Notes: generated from the sequence alone by a model not told the origin. 64,000 nt of DNA from Streptomyces solicavernae (GCF_029968095.1 NZ_JASCIR010000005.1:62001-126000), one strand, 5' to 3'; shown: positions 18,645 through 27,479, numbered from the stretch's first letter. Numbers and translations: made by a program.

Positions 18645-18665
18645 CGACCGGCCGGGAGGCCCCGT

Positions 18666-19325
18666 ATGTCCACGACCCGCCACCACATCAACCGCACCCG
18701 CCGCCTGGCGACGACCCGCCAGACCGTACGCACGCCGCCCCCGGGGCAGTCCAACCGGACCGTCACATCCCGTACGCCGAAGACGCGTCCGGTTCCCAGG
18801 CGCGGGCGCGGGCGCCTACTCCTCTCCGCCCTCGTCCTTCTCACCCTCGCCCTCGGCGCGTTCGCGGGCTGGGCGCGGGCGGAGACGCGCGCGCTGGCCG
18901 AGAACCCCGCGGCCCGGAACACCGCGCTCACCGACCCGGCCCGTACGAGCGAGGTGAAGGGCGCGGCGACGAAGGCGGTGAACGCGCTGTTCTCGTACGA
19001 CCACGCCGCGCCGGAGCGGCACCGCAAGGCGGCGTCGGCGCTGCTCACCGGCAAGGCGGTCGAGCGGCACCGTGAGCTGCTCGCGCCGGTGCTGCGGCAG
19101 GCGAAGGACCAGAAGTCGGTGGTCACGACGAGCGTCACGGACAGCGCGGTGGAGCGCATCGACGGCGACCGCGCCCGGGTCCTCGTCTTCGCCGACCAGA
19201 GCAGCACCGGCACGGCGGCGAAGGCGAAGGGCGGCGCCAACTACGCGGGCGCGATGCTCGCCGTGGACCTGGTCGAGCGGGACGGGCGCTGGCTGGTCTC
19301 GGCGATCGACACGTTCACCGACTGA
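18666..19325 (+). CDS. Mce-associated membrane protein 4
   Basis: A 219-residue single-pass membrane protein. It has a basic, Pro/Thr-rich cytoplasmic head of about 48 residues, a helix at about 49-69, then the NTF2-like domain (NTALTDPARTSEVKGAATKA; FSYDHAAPERHRKAASALLT; LVERDGRWLVSAIDTF). Its domain pairs with Mce-associated protein 2, so the four genes look like an alternating 1/3 and 2/4 duplication. ATG 18666 follows GGGAGG, with a 21-bp gap from the previous stop. Confidence 0.8.
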   Translation: MSTTRHHINRTRRLATTRQTVRTPPPGQSNRTVTSRTPKTRPVPRRGRGRLLLSALVLLTLALGAFAGWARAETRALAENPAARNTALTDPARTSEVKGAATKAVNALFSYDHAAPERHRKAASALLTGKAVERHRELLAPVLRQAKDQKSVVTTSVTDSAVERIDGDRARVLVFADQSSTGTAAKAKGGANYAGAMLAVDLVERDGRWLVSAIDTFTD

Positions 19326-19378
19326 CCCGCCCATTCTCCTGGCCGTACCTCCCATCCACGCCCGCGAAAGGGGCCTCC

Positions 19379-20602
19379 ATGCCTTCCCGTACGCGTCGGT
19401 TGCGCCGTGTGTTGCGCGGTACGAGCCTGGCCGTGGCGGCGACGGCCGTCCTGAGCGCGTCCCAAGCACCGCAAGCGCTGAGGGAGTTGGGCGGTGACGG
19501 CGACGGCCGGGCGCGCTCGGCGGCCGACGGCGACCCGCACCCCGGCGTCGGCGCATCGCAGGGCGACGACTCGTACCACACGGAGCTGCCGCCGCTCGCG
19601 AAGCGCGAAGGGCCCGGCGGCGGCTCCCCGGCGCCCTCGGCCCGGACGCGCGCCGAGTCCGGGATTCCGGCGACGGTGCTCGCGGCGTACCGGCGCGCCG
19701 AGGCGTCCGTGGCCCGCACCGACCCGGCGTGCCGACTGCCGTGGCAACTCCTCGCGGCGATCGGCAAGGTGGAGTCGGGCCAGGCGCGCGGCGGCGACGT
19801 GGACGCGCGCGGCACGACCCGGCACCGGATCACCGGACCGCCCCTGAACGGCGACGGTTTCGCGCTGATCCGGGACACGGAGAACGGCGCTTGGGACGGC
19901 GACGCGGTGTACGACCGGGCGGTCGGGCCGATGCAGTTCCTGCCCGGCACGTGGCGCCGCTGGGGCGCGGACGGCAACGGCGACGGGCGCGCCGACCCGA
20001 ACAACATCTTCGACGCCGCCCTGGCCGCCGGGCACTACCTGTGCGCGGGCCCGCGCGACCTCCGCGAGCACGCCGACCTGGAGCGGGCGATCCTCAGCTA
20101 CAACCACTCCCGGGACTATCTCCGACTCGTGCTGCGCTGGCTGGAGTTCTACCGCGAGGGCGTGCACGCGGTGCCGGACGGCACGGGCGTACGGCCGAGG
20201 AGTCCGGGCGCGGGCTCCGACACCCCGGCGACGGCTCCGGTGGGCGGGGGCGGCGGGCGCGGTGGCATCGTGATCGGCCCCACCCCGGGCGGCGGCCCGA
20301 CGACGACCCCGACGCCCCGCCCGACCCCGACGCCCCGCCCGACCCCGACGCCCCGCCCGAGCCCGAGTCCGAGCCCCGGTACGACGGGCGGCCCGTCCCC
20401 CGACCCCACGGACACCCCCGCCCCGACCACGCCCCCGCCGACGGACGGCGGAACCCCGACCGCCCCGTGCCCGACGGACGGCGAGTCCCCCACGCAACCT
20501 CCGCCGGAGACGCCGACGCCGACGCCCACGCAGACGCCGACCGAGACCCCGTCCGCACCCCCGCCCTCCCCGTCCCCGTGCGCCCCGCTGCCTACGGCCT
20601 GA
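19379..20602 (+). CDS. Secreted lytic murein transglycosylase with Pro/Thr-rich tail
   Basis: A 407-residue exported peptidoglycan lyase. The signal-like N-terminus (basic TRRLRRVLRG plus hydrophobic run, about residues 1-35) is followed by a linker. The SLT/MltB-like catalytic domain is at about 95-255, with the probable catalytic Glu132 in AAIGKVESGQ and the downstream YDRAVGPMQFLPGTWRRWG and ILSYNHS motifs. The last 125 residues are disordered Pro/Thr repeats (PTPTPRP), suited to crossing the wall. It follows the Mas genes by 53 bp, with AAAGGGG as ribosome site. Placement suggests local wall opening for assembly of the Mce apparatus. Its 3' end overlaps the convergent monooxygenase gene by 11 bp. 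Confidence 0.88.
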   Translation: MPSRTRRLRRVLRGTSLAVAATAVLSASQAPQALRELGGDGDGRARSAADGDPHPGVGASQGDDSYHTELPPLAKREGPGGGSPAPSARTRAESGIPATVLAAYRRAEASVARTDPACRLPWQLLAAIGKVESGQARGGDVDARGTTRHRITGPPLNGDGFALIRDTENGAWDGDAVYDRAVGPMQFLPGTWRRWGADGNGDGRADPNNIFDAALAAGHYLCAGPRDLREHADLERAILSYNHSRDYLRLVLRWLEFYREGVHAVPDGTGVRPRSPGAGSDTPATAPVGGGGGRGGIVIGPTPGGGPTTTPTPRPTPTPRPTPTPRPSPSPSPGTTGGPSPDPTDTPAPTTPPPTDGGTPTAPCPTDGESPTQPPPETPTPTPTQTPTETPSAPPPSPSPCAPLPTA

Positions 20603-22016
20603 CCGGCTCGGAAACACCCTCCCGCACCATCGGCGGCTCCGTCGGCGCGGGCACGACCGGCCCGAACAGGACGCGTCCGGCCACGCGCGGGGCGAACAGG
20701 GACGTGAGCGGGGCGGTGAGGGTGAGGACGGAGCGGAAGGCGTCGCCGACGACGGGGTCGGTGCCGCACCGCTCGATGACCCGCCCCAGGTACCAGCCGG
20801 CGGGCCGGTCGAGCACGCCCGCCGCGACCGCGTTCCCGTCCGCGCCCGGCATCTTCCGGTCCGCGCCCGCCGAGATGTCCCAGGCCTGCCCGGAGGAGGC
20901 GAGCACGGCGCGCTGGACGCGGCGGGTGGTCGGGGTGCGGCGCGGGTCGGCGAGCGCGTCGCGCAGGGCGAGCGCGTTGCGCGCGGCGACGGACATGCCC
21001 TGCCCGTAGATCGGGTTGAACGTGCACAGCGCGTCGCCCGTCGCGAGGAACCCGGCGGGGCGACGGCCCGGCAGGTCGTACCGGCGGCGCACGTTGGCGG
21101 TGCGCCGGAAGCCGTACGCGGGGGTGAGCGGTTCGGCGTCGCGCAGCCAGCGGTGCACGACCGGGTGCGGGAGGAGCTTCGCGAACGCCGTGAACTCCTC
21201 GTCGTCCGTGGGCGGTTCGGCCCCGCGCAGGCCGGAGAGCGTGACCATGCAGGTGCCGTCCTCCAGCGGGGCTACGACGGCGCCGTACGGCTGCGTGGGG
21301 TCGGCCACGATGTTGAAACCGCGCGCGTGTTCGCCGAGGCGGCCGCTCCGGTCGCGGTAGACGCGGGAGGCGTAGGCGAGTCCGGTGTCGATGGTCTCCT
21401 CGTACGGCGCGTCCGCCCCGATCCCGGCCAGCCACTGCGGGGCCCGGCTGCCGCGCCCGGAGGCGTCCACGACGAGGTCGGCGGCCAATGGCTCGGCCCC
21501 CTCCGCCCCACGGGCACCGCGTTCCTGCCCGCCCGCGCCACGCTCCCGCAGCAGCACGCCGCGTACGCGTGCGGCATTCCCGAGCAGTCCGACGGCTTCG
21601 GCGCCCTCGACGACCTCGATCGCCGGGTTGGCCAACACCCTCTGCCGTACGAGGAGTTCGAGCTGCGGGCGGGTGCCGGTGTGGATGTACATGGACGCCG
21701 TCGTCCGCCGGAACCAGCGGCCGCCCTGCCACTGCACCATGTCCTCGGGCATGCCGACGCGCGGCGAGCCCGCGGCGCGGAGCTCGTCCATGAAGCCGGG
21801 AAGCAGCTCGTCGAGGGCGCGCTGGCCGCCGTCGACCAGGACGTGCGTGTGTCTGCTCTGCGGGACGCCGGGGCGCGGCACGGGTTCGCTGTGCAGCCGG
21901 TCTCTTTCCACGACGGTGACGCGGTCGGCGTGCTCCGTCAGCACGTGCGCGGCGAGGAGCCCGGCGAGGCTCCCTCCGACGACCACGGCCCGCTTCTGTC
22001 CCACCGGCTGGGTCAC
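20592..22016 (-). CDS. FAD-dependent monooxygenase/oxidoreductase
   Basis: A 474-residue flavoprotein of the aromatic-hydroxylase/geranylgeranyl-reductase-like group. The FAD Rossmann motif VVVGGSLAGLLAAHVL is near residues 11-26. The second FAD-binding motif is GFLATGDALCTFNPIYGQGM, with the typical GD. A central DLVVDASGRGS segment also fits. A small Gly/Ala/Glu repeat (GAGGQERGARGAEGAE) sits in a surface loop. There is no membrane segment. It is convergent with the transglycosylase gene, with an 11-bp overlap of coding ends. The substrate is unknown, and no biosynthetic neighbours define one. Confidence 0.85.
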   Translation of the reverse strand: MTQPVGQKRAVVVGGSLAGLLAAHVLTEHADRVTVVERDRLHSEPVPRPGVPQSRHTHVLVDGGQRALDELLPGFMDELRAAGSPRVGMPEDMVQWQGGRWFRRTTASMYIHTGTRPQLELLVRQRVLANPAIEVVEGAEAVGLLGNAARVRGVLLRERGAGGQERGARGAEGAEPLAADLVVDASGRGSRAPQWLAGIGADAPYEETIDTGLAYASRVYRDRSGRLGEHARGFNIVADPTQPYGAVVAPLEDGTCMVTLSGLRGAEPPTDDEEFTAFAKLLPHPVVHRWLRDAEPLTPAYGFRRTANVRRRYDLPGRRPAGFLATGDALCTFNPIYGQGMSVAARNALALRDALADPRRTPTTRRVQRAVLASSGQAWDISAGADRKMPGADGNAVAAGVLDRPAGWYLGRVIERCGTDPVVGDAFRSVLTLTAPLTSLFAPRVAGRVLFGPVVPAPTEPPMVREGVSEPVRP

Positions 22017-22128
22017 CGATGCTCACGCCCCTTCGTTCTGCCCGGGCCGAACGGTCCTCGGTCCTCGGCCTGTCTGTCGACTGCCAGGATCCCAGGTCCA
22101 GTTGGGTTCCGCTCCAGGCGCGACCGGT

Positions 22129-22166
22129 TCCGCCGGGGTTCGGGGCGAGTCCGCCGGGGTTCGGGG
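22129..22166. repeat. 17-bp direct repeat in spacer
   Basis: TCCGCCGGGGTTCGGGG occurs at 22129-22145 and again at 22150-22166 in the 216-bp spacer between the monooxygenase start and the MFS stop. No gene or promoter motif was recognised around it. Confidence 0.7.
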
Positions 22167-22232
22167 GCGCGTCCGCCGGTGCGGTCGGGCCCGGGTCCCG
22201 GGTGGAGCGCCCCGGAAACCCGGGCCGTCCGC

Positions 22233-23675
22233 TCAGGACAGCCTCTCGACGTCCCGTTCCGGACGGATCCACCCCACCGCGACCGCCCCGAACAGCACCA
22301 TCACCGCCGCGGCGACGAGAAACGCCACCCGATACCCCTGCGCCGCCGTCGCCCCCGCGTCGATCAGACGCCCCGTCAGGAACGGCGCGACAAGGCCCGG
22401 CAGCGTCCCCGCCGCCGCCACGATGCCGAACACCGCGCCCCGCTGCCCGGCCGGAACCACCTCCGCCGCCGTCATGTAGTGCAGCGGAATCGCGACCGCC
22501 GACCCGCCGAAGGCCAGACCGACGAGTACGAGCCGTACCCCCGGCGCGGCCACGAACGGGAACGCCGCCATCGCGCACCCGGCCACCACGACCGCGACGC
22601 CCTGCGTCGCCCCCGTCGACCATCGGCTGCTCACCCCGCGGGACTTGAGCGCGTCCATCAGCGGCGACACGGACAGCAGCAGCACGAGCCCGAACGCCGA
22701 GATCACGCTGATCGCCGTAGCGGCGGCGGACGCCGACATGCCGAGCTGCGTCCGCAGGTACACGGGCAGCCAGGCATGGCTGACGGTGAGCGCCCAATGC
22801 GCCCCCAGCGCGCTGGCGATGCTCCCGAGCACGGTCCCGGTCAGCAGAACCCGCCGATACGGCAACCACCCCATCGCACCCCGGTCCACCGCACCCCCGT
22901 CCACCGCACCGTCACCCACCGCCCCGGCCGAGGGCGCCGAGGACTTCGAGGGCCGCGCCCCCTCCCCGTACGGCCCGTCCGTCCCGATGTGCCACCACAG
23001 GACGCCCCAGGCCGCGCTGACCACCGCGAGCGTCGCGTACGCGGAGCGCCAGCCGAAGGCCGTGATCAGCCAGGTGACCAGGGGCGCGGCGATCAGCGTG
23101 CCGAGGGCGGCGCCGCCGATCTGCAGGGCGGACGGCAGCCCGCGGCGCCCCGCCGGGAACCACTTGTACAGGGCGTGCATCGACATCGACGCCGCCGGCC
23201 CCTCCGCCGCCCCGAGCAGCACCCGGCTGGCGAGCAGCGTCCCGGCCGACGCGAACGCGAGCACGGGCAGTTGGGCGACGGCCCACATCAGCGTCATGCC
23301 GAACAGCAGCACGCGGCTGGACATCCGCGAGGAGAGGAACCCGACGACGAGCCCGGAGAGGCTGAACAGGAAGTAGAAGGAGCTGGAGATCAGGCCGTAC
23401 GTGCTGTTGCTGAGGCCCAGTTCGTCCATGATCGGGACGGCGGCGAGGCCGAGTACGGACTTGTCCGCGTAGTTGACGACCATGAACGCGACGATCACGA
23501 CGGTGACCAGCCAGGCCCGCCGCCGCTCGGCCTTGGAGCCGAGCCCGCCGACCGCCGCGGACGAGGCCCCGGAGCCGGCCGCGAGCAGGGCGGCCCCACT
23601 CCCCCCGGGCCCGCTCGCCCGCCCTCCTCCCCCACTTCCCGGCTCACTCACTCGCCCGCCCCCGGGCCCGCTCAT
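22233..23675 (-). CDS. MFS transporter (organic acid/aromatic acid uptake type)
   Basis: A 480-residue major facilitator with about 12 hydrophobic segments. A Gly/Ser/Pro-rich head of about 50 residues precedes the first helix (LVTVVIVAFMVVNYADKSVL). The DKS motif at the first loop and the RxxLGxxEGP-like sequence (RVLLGAAEGPAASMSMHALY) are typical of the anion:cation symporter (ACS)-like branch that imports carboxylates. ATG 23673-23675 overlaps the dehydrogenase stop by 4 nt, so it is translationally coupled with the acyl-CoA genes. Import of the acid they activate is the likely role. Confidence 0.85.
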   Translation of the reverse strand: MSGPGGGRVSEPGSGGGGRASGPGGSGAALLAAGSGASSAAVGGLGSKAERRRAWLVTVVIVAFMVVNYADKSVLGLAAVPIMDELGLSNSTYGLISSSFYFLFSLSGLVVGFLSSRMSSRVLLFGMTLMWAVAQLPVLAFASAGTLLASRVLLGAAEGPAASMSMHALYKWFPAGRRGLPSALQIGGAALGTLIAAPLVTWLITAFGWRSAYATLAVVSAAWGVLWWHIGTDGPYGEGARPSKSSAPSAGAVGDGAVDGGAVDRGAMGWLPYRRVLLTGTVLGSIASALGAHWALTVSHAWLPVYLRTQLGMSASAAATAISVISAFGLVLLLSVSPLMDALKSRGVSSRWSTGATQGVAVVVAGCAMAAFPFVAAPGVRLVLVGLAFGGSAVAIPLHYMTAAEVVPAGQRGAVFGIVAAAGTLPGLVAPFLTGRLIDAGATAAQGYRVAFLVAAAVMVLFGAVAVGWIRPERDVERLS

Positions 23676-24847
23676 ACCAGCGCCTTGACGATCGCGTTCT
23701 TGTGGATCTCGGTCGTCCCGGTGACGATCCGGAACATCCGCAGGCTGCGGAAGATCTGCTCGACCTCGTGCCCGCGCGTGAGCCCCGCCTTGCCGTGGAT
23801 CTGGACGGCCTGGTCGGCGACGCGGAAGCAGGCCTCGGAGGTGAACAGCTTGCACATATTGGCCTCGACGGCGATGTTCCCGCCCCGGTCGGCGCGGACC
23901 GCCGTCGCCGTCACCATGGAGCGCGCCGCGTACAGCTCGGTGGCCATGTCGGCCAGCTTGTGCTGGATCGCCTGCAGGGCGAGCAGCGGCTGCCCGAACG
24001 CGACGCGTTCCTTGGCGTACGCGACGGACAGGTCCCAGGCGCGGCGGGCGGCGCCGATCAGGGACGGGCAGTGCAGCAGCCGGTTGAGGGTGATGCGGCC
24101 GATGCCGATGCGCAGGCCCTGGCCGATCTCGCCGAGCAGGTTGGCGGCGGGCACCCGGCAGCCGTCGAGGACGATGTCGCCCTCCATCCGCTGCCCGGAC
24201 ATGGGAACTTCGCCGTCGAGGACGCGGCAGCCGGGGCTGTCCAGGTCGACGAGGAAGGCGCTGTAGGCCTCGTCGCTCCCGGCCATCCGCGCGACGACGA
24301 TCGCGAAGTCCGCGAAGGGCGCGGCGGACGAGAACACCTTGTGGCCGTCGAGGACGTACGCGTCGCCGTCGGGGGTCGGCGTCGCGGTGGTGGTCATCCG
24401 GCGCACGTCGGAGCCCGCGTCCTGTTCCGTGATCGAGAAGCAGCAGGCGCGTTCACCGCGTACGACGGGCAGCAGATAGCGCTCCAGCTGCTCCTCGGTC
24501 GCGTACTTCACGATCGCGCCGACGCGCAGCGGCCCGCCCATGTCGCCGAGCACGGAGTGCGAGAGCGCGGCGCCGGAGGCCGTCAACTCCTCCTTGAGGG
24601 CGCAGAGTTCCGTGAGGCTCAGGTCCTGCCCGCCGAGCTCCGCGGGCAGGCTGACGCCGTAGAAGCCCAGCTCCCGGCTGCGCTTCCACACCTTTTCGAG
24701 GGTGGCCCGGTCGAGCGGGCTCTCCGGGGTGATGCCGTGCTGCCGCTCGTACGGGACGAGCTCGTCGGCGAGGTAGGCGCGGAGGCGTACGACCAGGTCC
24801 TGGAGGCGGGGGTTGTCGTCGTAGGAGGGTTCGAGGGTGTACGGCAT
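23672..24847 (-). CDS. Acyl-CoA dehydrogenase family protein, atypical active site
   Basis: A 391-residue protein with all acyl-CoA dehydrogenase regions: N-terminal helical domain, middle beta-domain motif CFSITEQDAGSDVRRM, and C-terminal QIHGKAGLTRGHEVEQIFR. In the position of the usual catalytic YEGT the sequence reads RIVTGTTEIHKN, so the common Glu is replaced by Thr. The alternative Glu of isovaleryl-CoA dehydrogenases also appears absent (RITLNRLLH). It may use another base or not be a classical dehydrogenase. It lies 45 bp downstream of the acyl-CoA synthetase gene and is coupled to the transporter. Confidence 0.88.
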   Translation of the reverse strand: MPYTLEPSYDDNPRLQDLVVRLRAYLADELVPYERQHGITPESPLDRATLEKVWKRSRELGFYGVSLPAELGGQDLSLTELCALKEELTASGAALSHSVLGDMGGPLRVGAIVKYATEEQLERYLLPVVRGERACCFSITEQDAGSDVRRMTTTATPTPDGDAYVLDGHKVFSSAAPFADFAIVVARMAGSDEAYSAFLVDLDSPGCRVLDGEVPMSGQRMEGDIVLDGCRVPAANLLGEIGQGLRIGIGRITLNRLLHCPSLIGAARRAWDLSVAYAKERVAFGQPLLALQAIQHKLADMATELYAARSMVTATAVRADRGGNIAVEANMCKLFTSEACFRVADQAVQIHGKAGLTRGHEVEQIFRSLRMFRIVTGTTEIHKNAIVKALV

Positions 24848-24892
24848 GGGATGTTCCTCTTCGTTTTCGTTCGGGTGCGGGGTGGAGGGGGT

Positions 24893-26449
24893 TCAGTGGA
24901 CGCGGCGGGCGGCGCCGTCCCAGTACGGTTCGCGGATCGCGCGGCGGTCGATCTTGCCGTTGGGGTTGTGCGGGAGGGCCGCGACGAAGTCGACGGAACG
25001 GGGCTTCTTCATGCGGGCCAGGCGCGCCGCGCAGAAGTCGACGACCTCCGCCTCGTCGAGCACGGCGCCCGCGCGCGGCACGACGACGGCCTTGACGGCC
25101 TCGCCCCACTGCTCGTCGGGGACGCCGACGACGGCGGCCTCGTACACGTCGGGGTGCTGGTGCAGGACGGACTCGACCTCGACGGCGTAGATGTTGAACC
25201 CGCCGGAGATGATCATGTCCTTCTTGCGGTCGACGATGAAGACATAGCCGTCGGGTCGGCGCCGGGCCAGGTCCCCGGTGCGGAACCAGCCGTCGCGGAA
25301 CGACTCGGCGGTCAGCTCGGGCGCGCCCAGGTAGCCGGGGACGACGTCGGGTCCGCGGACGACGATCTCGCCGATCTCCCCGTCCGGTACGGGAGTTCCG
25401 GCGTCGTCGACGATCGCGACCTCGGCCTCGGCCTGTGCGCGGCCGCAGGAGAGCAGCAGTTCCTCGTCGTCGCCCTCGATGGCGCGGCGGTGGTCGTCGG
25501 TGGTGAGGAACAGGACGCCGGAGGTGGTCTCGCCGCAGCCGTAGCCCTGCGCGAGGACCGGCCCGAACAGCTCCCACGCCTCGCGGATGCGGCGGGGCGA
25601 CATGGGCGCGGCCCCGTAGATGAGCCGCCGCAGGCTGGAGAGGTCATAGTCCCCGGCGTTCGGCAGCGCGAGCACGGTGTTGACCATGGTGGGCACGACG
25701 AACGCGTGCGTGGCGCGCTCGCGTTGGACGGTGGCGAGGAACTCCTCCGCGTCCCAGTGGGGCAGCACGATCGCGCAGCCGCCCGCGAAGAAGATCCCCA
25801 TGAGCGGCATGCCGGAGGCGTGTGTGACGGGCCCGGCGAGTATCTGCCGGTCGCCGCTGCCGACGCGGGCCTCGGCGCTCATCACGGACTTCCGCATCAG
25901 AGCGAGGCGGTTGCCGTACGTCTGGGTCGCGGCCTTGAGTCGGCCGGTGGAGCCGGAGGTGAAGTGCAGGACGGCGATGTCGTCCTCCGCGCACTCCACG
26001 TCCACGGGCTCCGCCTCGTTACGAGACAGAGTGTCCAGGTATCCGGGGCCGAGGTCGCTCTCCCCGTCGTACCCGATGACCGTCTTCACGCCGCTGCCCG
26101 GCACCGCCTCGCGCGCCGCGTCCAGGTGGCCGGAGTCGAGCAGCAGGGCGGCGGCGTCGGACTCGCGCAGCAGGTGGGCGACCTCGGCGGCGCCGAGCCG
26201 TGCGTTGATCGGCACGCGGGTCAACCCGGCCTTGTAGAGCGCGATTTCGGTGACGACCAGCTCGATCCGGTTGGCGGCCAGGGTCGCGACGCGGCCTCCG
26301 GGTCCGACGCCGAGCTCGCGCAGGGCGACGGCGAGGCGGTCGCTCTGCTCGTCGAGTTCGGCGTAGCCGAGCCTGCTCGTGCCGCAGACGACGGCTTCGG
26401 CTTCGGGCTGGTGGCTGGCGGTGCGGCGCAGGTATCGACCCAGGTTCAT
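24893..26449 (-). CDS. AMP-forming acyl-CoA synthetase/ligase
   Basis: A 518-residue member of the ANL superfamily. P-loop FTSGSTGRLKA is near residues 163-173. A5-type QGYGCGETTSG, A7/A8 GWFRTGDLARRRPDGYVFIV and DRKKDMIISGG, and the C-terminal catalytic Lys in PHNPNGKIDRR are all present, so the enzyme looks intact. It should activate a carboxylic acid to its CoA thioester at the start of the pathway served by the following dehydrogenase and transporter. The ATG at 26447-26449 is near GGAGAG. A 25-bp palindrome lies 27 bp upstream, facing a divergent TetR gene. Confidence 0.92.
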   Translation of the reverse strand: MNLGRYLRRTASHQPEAEAVVCGTSRLGYAELDEQSDRLAVALRELGVGPGGRVATLAANRIELVVTEIALYKAGLTRVPINARLGAAEVAHLLRESDAAALLLDSGHLDAAREAVPGSGVKTVIGYDGESDLGPGYLDTLSRNEAEPVDVECAEDDIAVLHFTSGSTGRLKAATQTYGNRLALMRKSVMSAEARVGSGDRQILAGPVTHASGMPLMGIFFAGGCAIVLPHWDAEEFLATVQRERATHAFVVPTMVNTVLALPNAGDYDLSSLRRLIYGAAPMSPRRIREAWELFGPVLAQGYGCGETTSGVLFLTTDDHRRAIEGDDEELLLSCGRAQAEAEVAIVDDAGTPVPDGEIGEIVVRGPDVVPGYLGAPELTAESFRDGWFRTGDLARRRPDGYVFIVDRKKDMIISGGFNIYAVEVESVLHQHPDVYEAAVVGVPDEQWGEAVKAVVVPRAGAVLDEAEVVDFCAARLARMKKPRSVDFVAALPHNPNGKIDRRAIREPYWDGAARRVH

Positions 26450-26475
26450 CGCGGCTCTCCATCGATTTACATCGA

Positions 26476-26500
26476 GTTACCGAACAGACTGTCTTGTAAC
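26476..26500. promoter_or_regulatory. 25-bp palindromic operator, probably bound by the adjacent TetR
   Basis: The sequence follows GTTAC-N3-ACAG-N-CTGT-N3-GTAAC: 18 of 24 paired positions are symmetrical around a single central base. It lies 27 bp upstream of the acyl-CoA synthetase start, in the divergent spacer with the tetR gene. That is the classical arrangement for a TetR-family operator controlling both genes. Confidence 0.75.
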
Positions 26501-26543
26501 TAGCTTGGCGTGTGGCAACGTAAGGCCGGCGTTAGGGTCGGGT

Positions 26544-26606
26544 CAACGGCTCGTACAACGACTCGGTCAACGACCCCGGACAACGACCCCGGACAACGAC
26601 CCGGTC
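26544..26606. repeat. Five 12-13-bp tandem repeats upstream of tetR
   Basis: The units begin CAAC. The last three (26568-26606) have period 13, the first two being identical CAACGACCCCGGA; the two before are degenerate 12-mers. They lie between the palindrome and the tetR start, so they form part of its leader or promoter. Confidence 0.8.
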
Positions 26607-26649
26607 AGCACGAGAAATCAGCGAAAGCGAAGAGGAATCAGGAATCGAC

Positions 26650-27321
26650 GTGCAGAAGAAGCACGCAGCCGAAGCGGACCGGCCACAGGCGACGACCAGG
26701 CCCACCGTCGACCGCCGCGTACGCAGGACCCGCGCCGCCCTGCGCACGGCCCTGGTCGAACTCGTCCTGGAGAAGGGGTTCCACGCGATCACGGTCGAGG
26801 AGATCACCGACCGCGCGGACATCGGCAGGGCCACGTTCTACGCGCACTACCGCGACAAGGAGGACCTGCTGATCGGCATCGTGCGGGACCTCGCCCAGGA
26901 CCGCGAACGCCTGCTGCCCGCCGTCGAACAGGCCAGGGAGCAGGGCTTCACGGGCCTGCCGGTGCTGTACATCTTCCAGCACGCCGAACAGGAGCGCCCC
27001 GTCTACCGGGTGATCCTCCGCGGCGAGGGCGACGGCCGCGCGCTGCGCGAGTTCACCGACCTGATCCGCGCCAAGGCGGAGGCCCTCTTCCGTGAACGCA
27101 CCGAACAGCGCGGCGTGACACCCCGCGTCCCCCTGGACGTGGTGGCCCGCGCCTGGACCGGCGAGCTGATCGCCCTCCTGTCGTGGTGGGTCGAGTCGGA
27201 CACGGGCTACTCGGCGGAGCAGATCACGGCCCACCTGCGGGACCTGTCGGTGTACGGGCGCGTGTGGGCGACGGGGCTTACGCCGGTGGACGCGCCGGGG
27301 GCGATGGATCTGTCTCGGTGA
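26650..27321 (+). CDS. TetR-family transcriptional regulator
   Basis: A 223-residue regulator. An N-terminal tail of about 18 residues precedes the TetR helix-turn-helix (ALVELVLEKGFHAITVEEIT, then DRADIGRATFYAHYRDKEDL, about residues 35-75). The C-terminal ligand domain belongs to the type with an aromatic-rich LLSWWVESDTGYS motif. The GTG start at 26650 was chosen as the first in-frame start before the conserved domain. Divergent from the acyl-CoA synthetase operon across a 200-bp spacer with a 25-bp palindrome, it most likely represses that operon and itself, with an acyl-CoA or acid as inducer. Confidence 0.9.
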   Translation: MQKKHAAEADRPQATTRPTVDRRVRRTRAALRTALVELVLEKGFHAITVEEITDRADIGRATFYAHYRDKEDLLIGIVRDLAQDRERLLPAVEQAREQGFTGLPVLYIFQHAEQERPVYRVILRGEGDGRALREFTDLIRAKAEALFRERTEQRGVTPRVPLDVVARAWTGELIALLSWWVESDTGYSAEQITAHLRDLSVYGRVWATGLTPVDAPGAMDLSR

Positions 27322-27404
27322 GGTGGGGACGGGGCAGCGTGGGCGGGGCCCGGCCAGCGCCCTGCCCGCCAGCCCTGCCCTGCCCTGCCCGCCAGCCCTG
27401 CCTT

Positions 27405-27425
27405 ACGGGCCCGTCGACGGCCCGT
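27405..27425. terminator. Probable terminator between convergent genes
   Basis: A hairpin with 7-bp arms ACGGGCC/GGCCCGT and a 7-base loop, without a T tract, in the 158-bp spacer between the tetR and ATPase gene ends. GC-rich terminators without T runs are common in Streptomyces. The preceding 40 bases are a CCCTG-type simple repeat. Confidence 0.45.
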
Positions 27426-27479
27426 CGAGGTCCAACCGGATCAGCCGGATCAGAGTGAGCGCCTCCGCGATCTCCACCC

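Noticed and set aside
21153..26503. Plus-strand open frames of 1037 and 933 codons opposite the monooxygenase, MFS, dehydrogenase and synthetase genes
   Set aside because: Shadows of the minus-strand genes, which carry intact enzyme motifs, coupling overlaps and ribosome sites.
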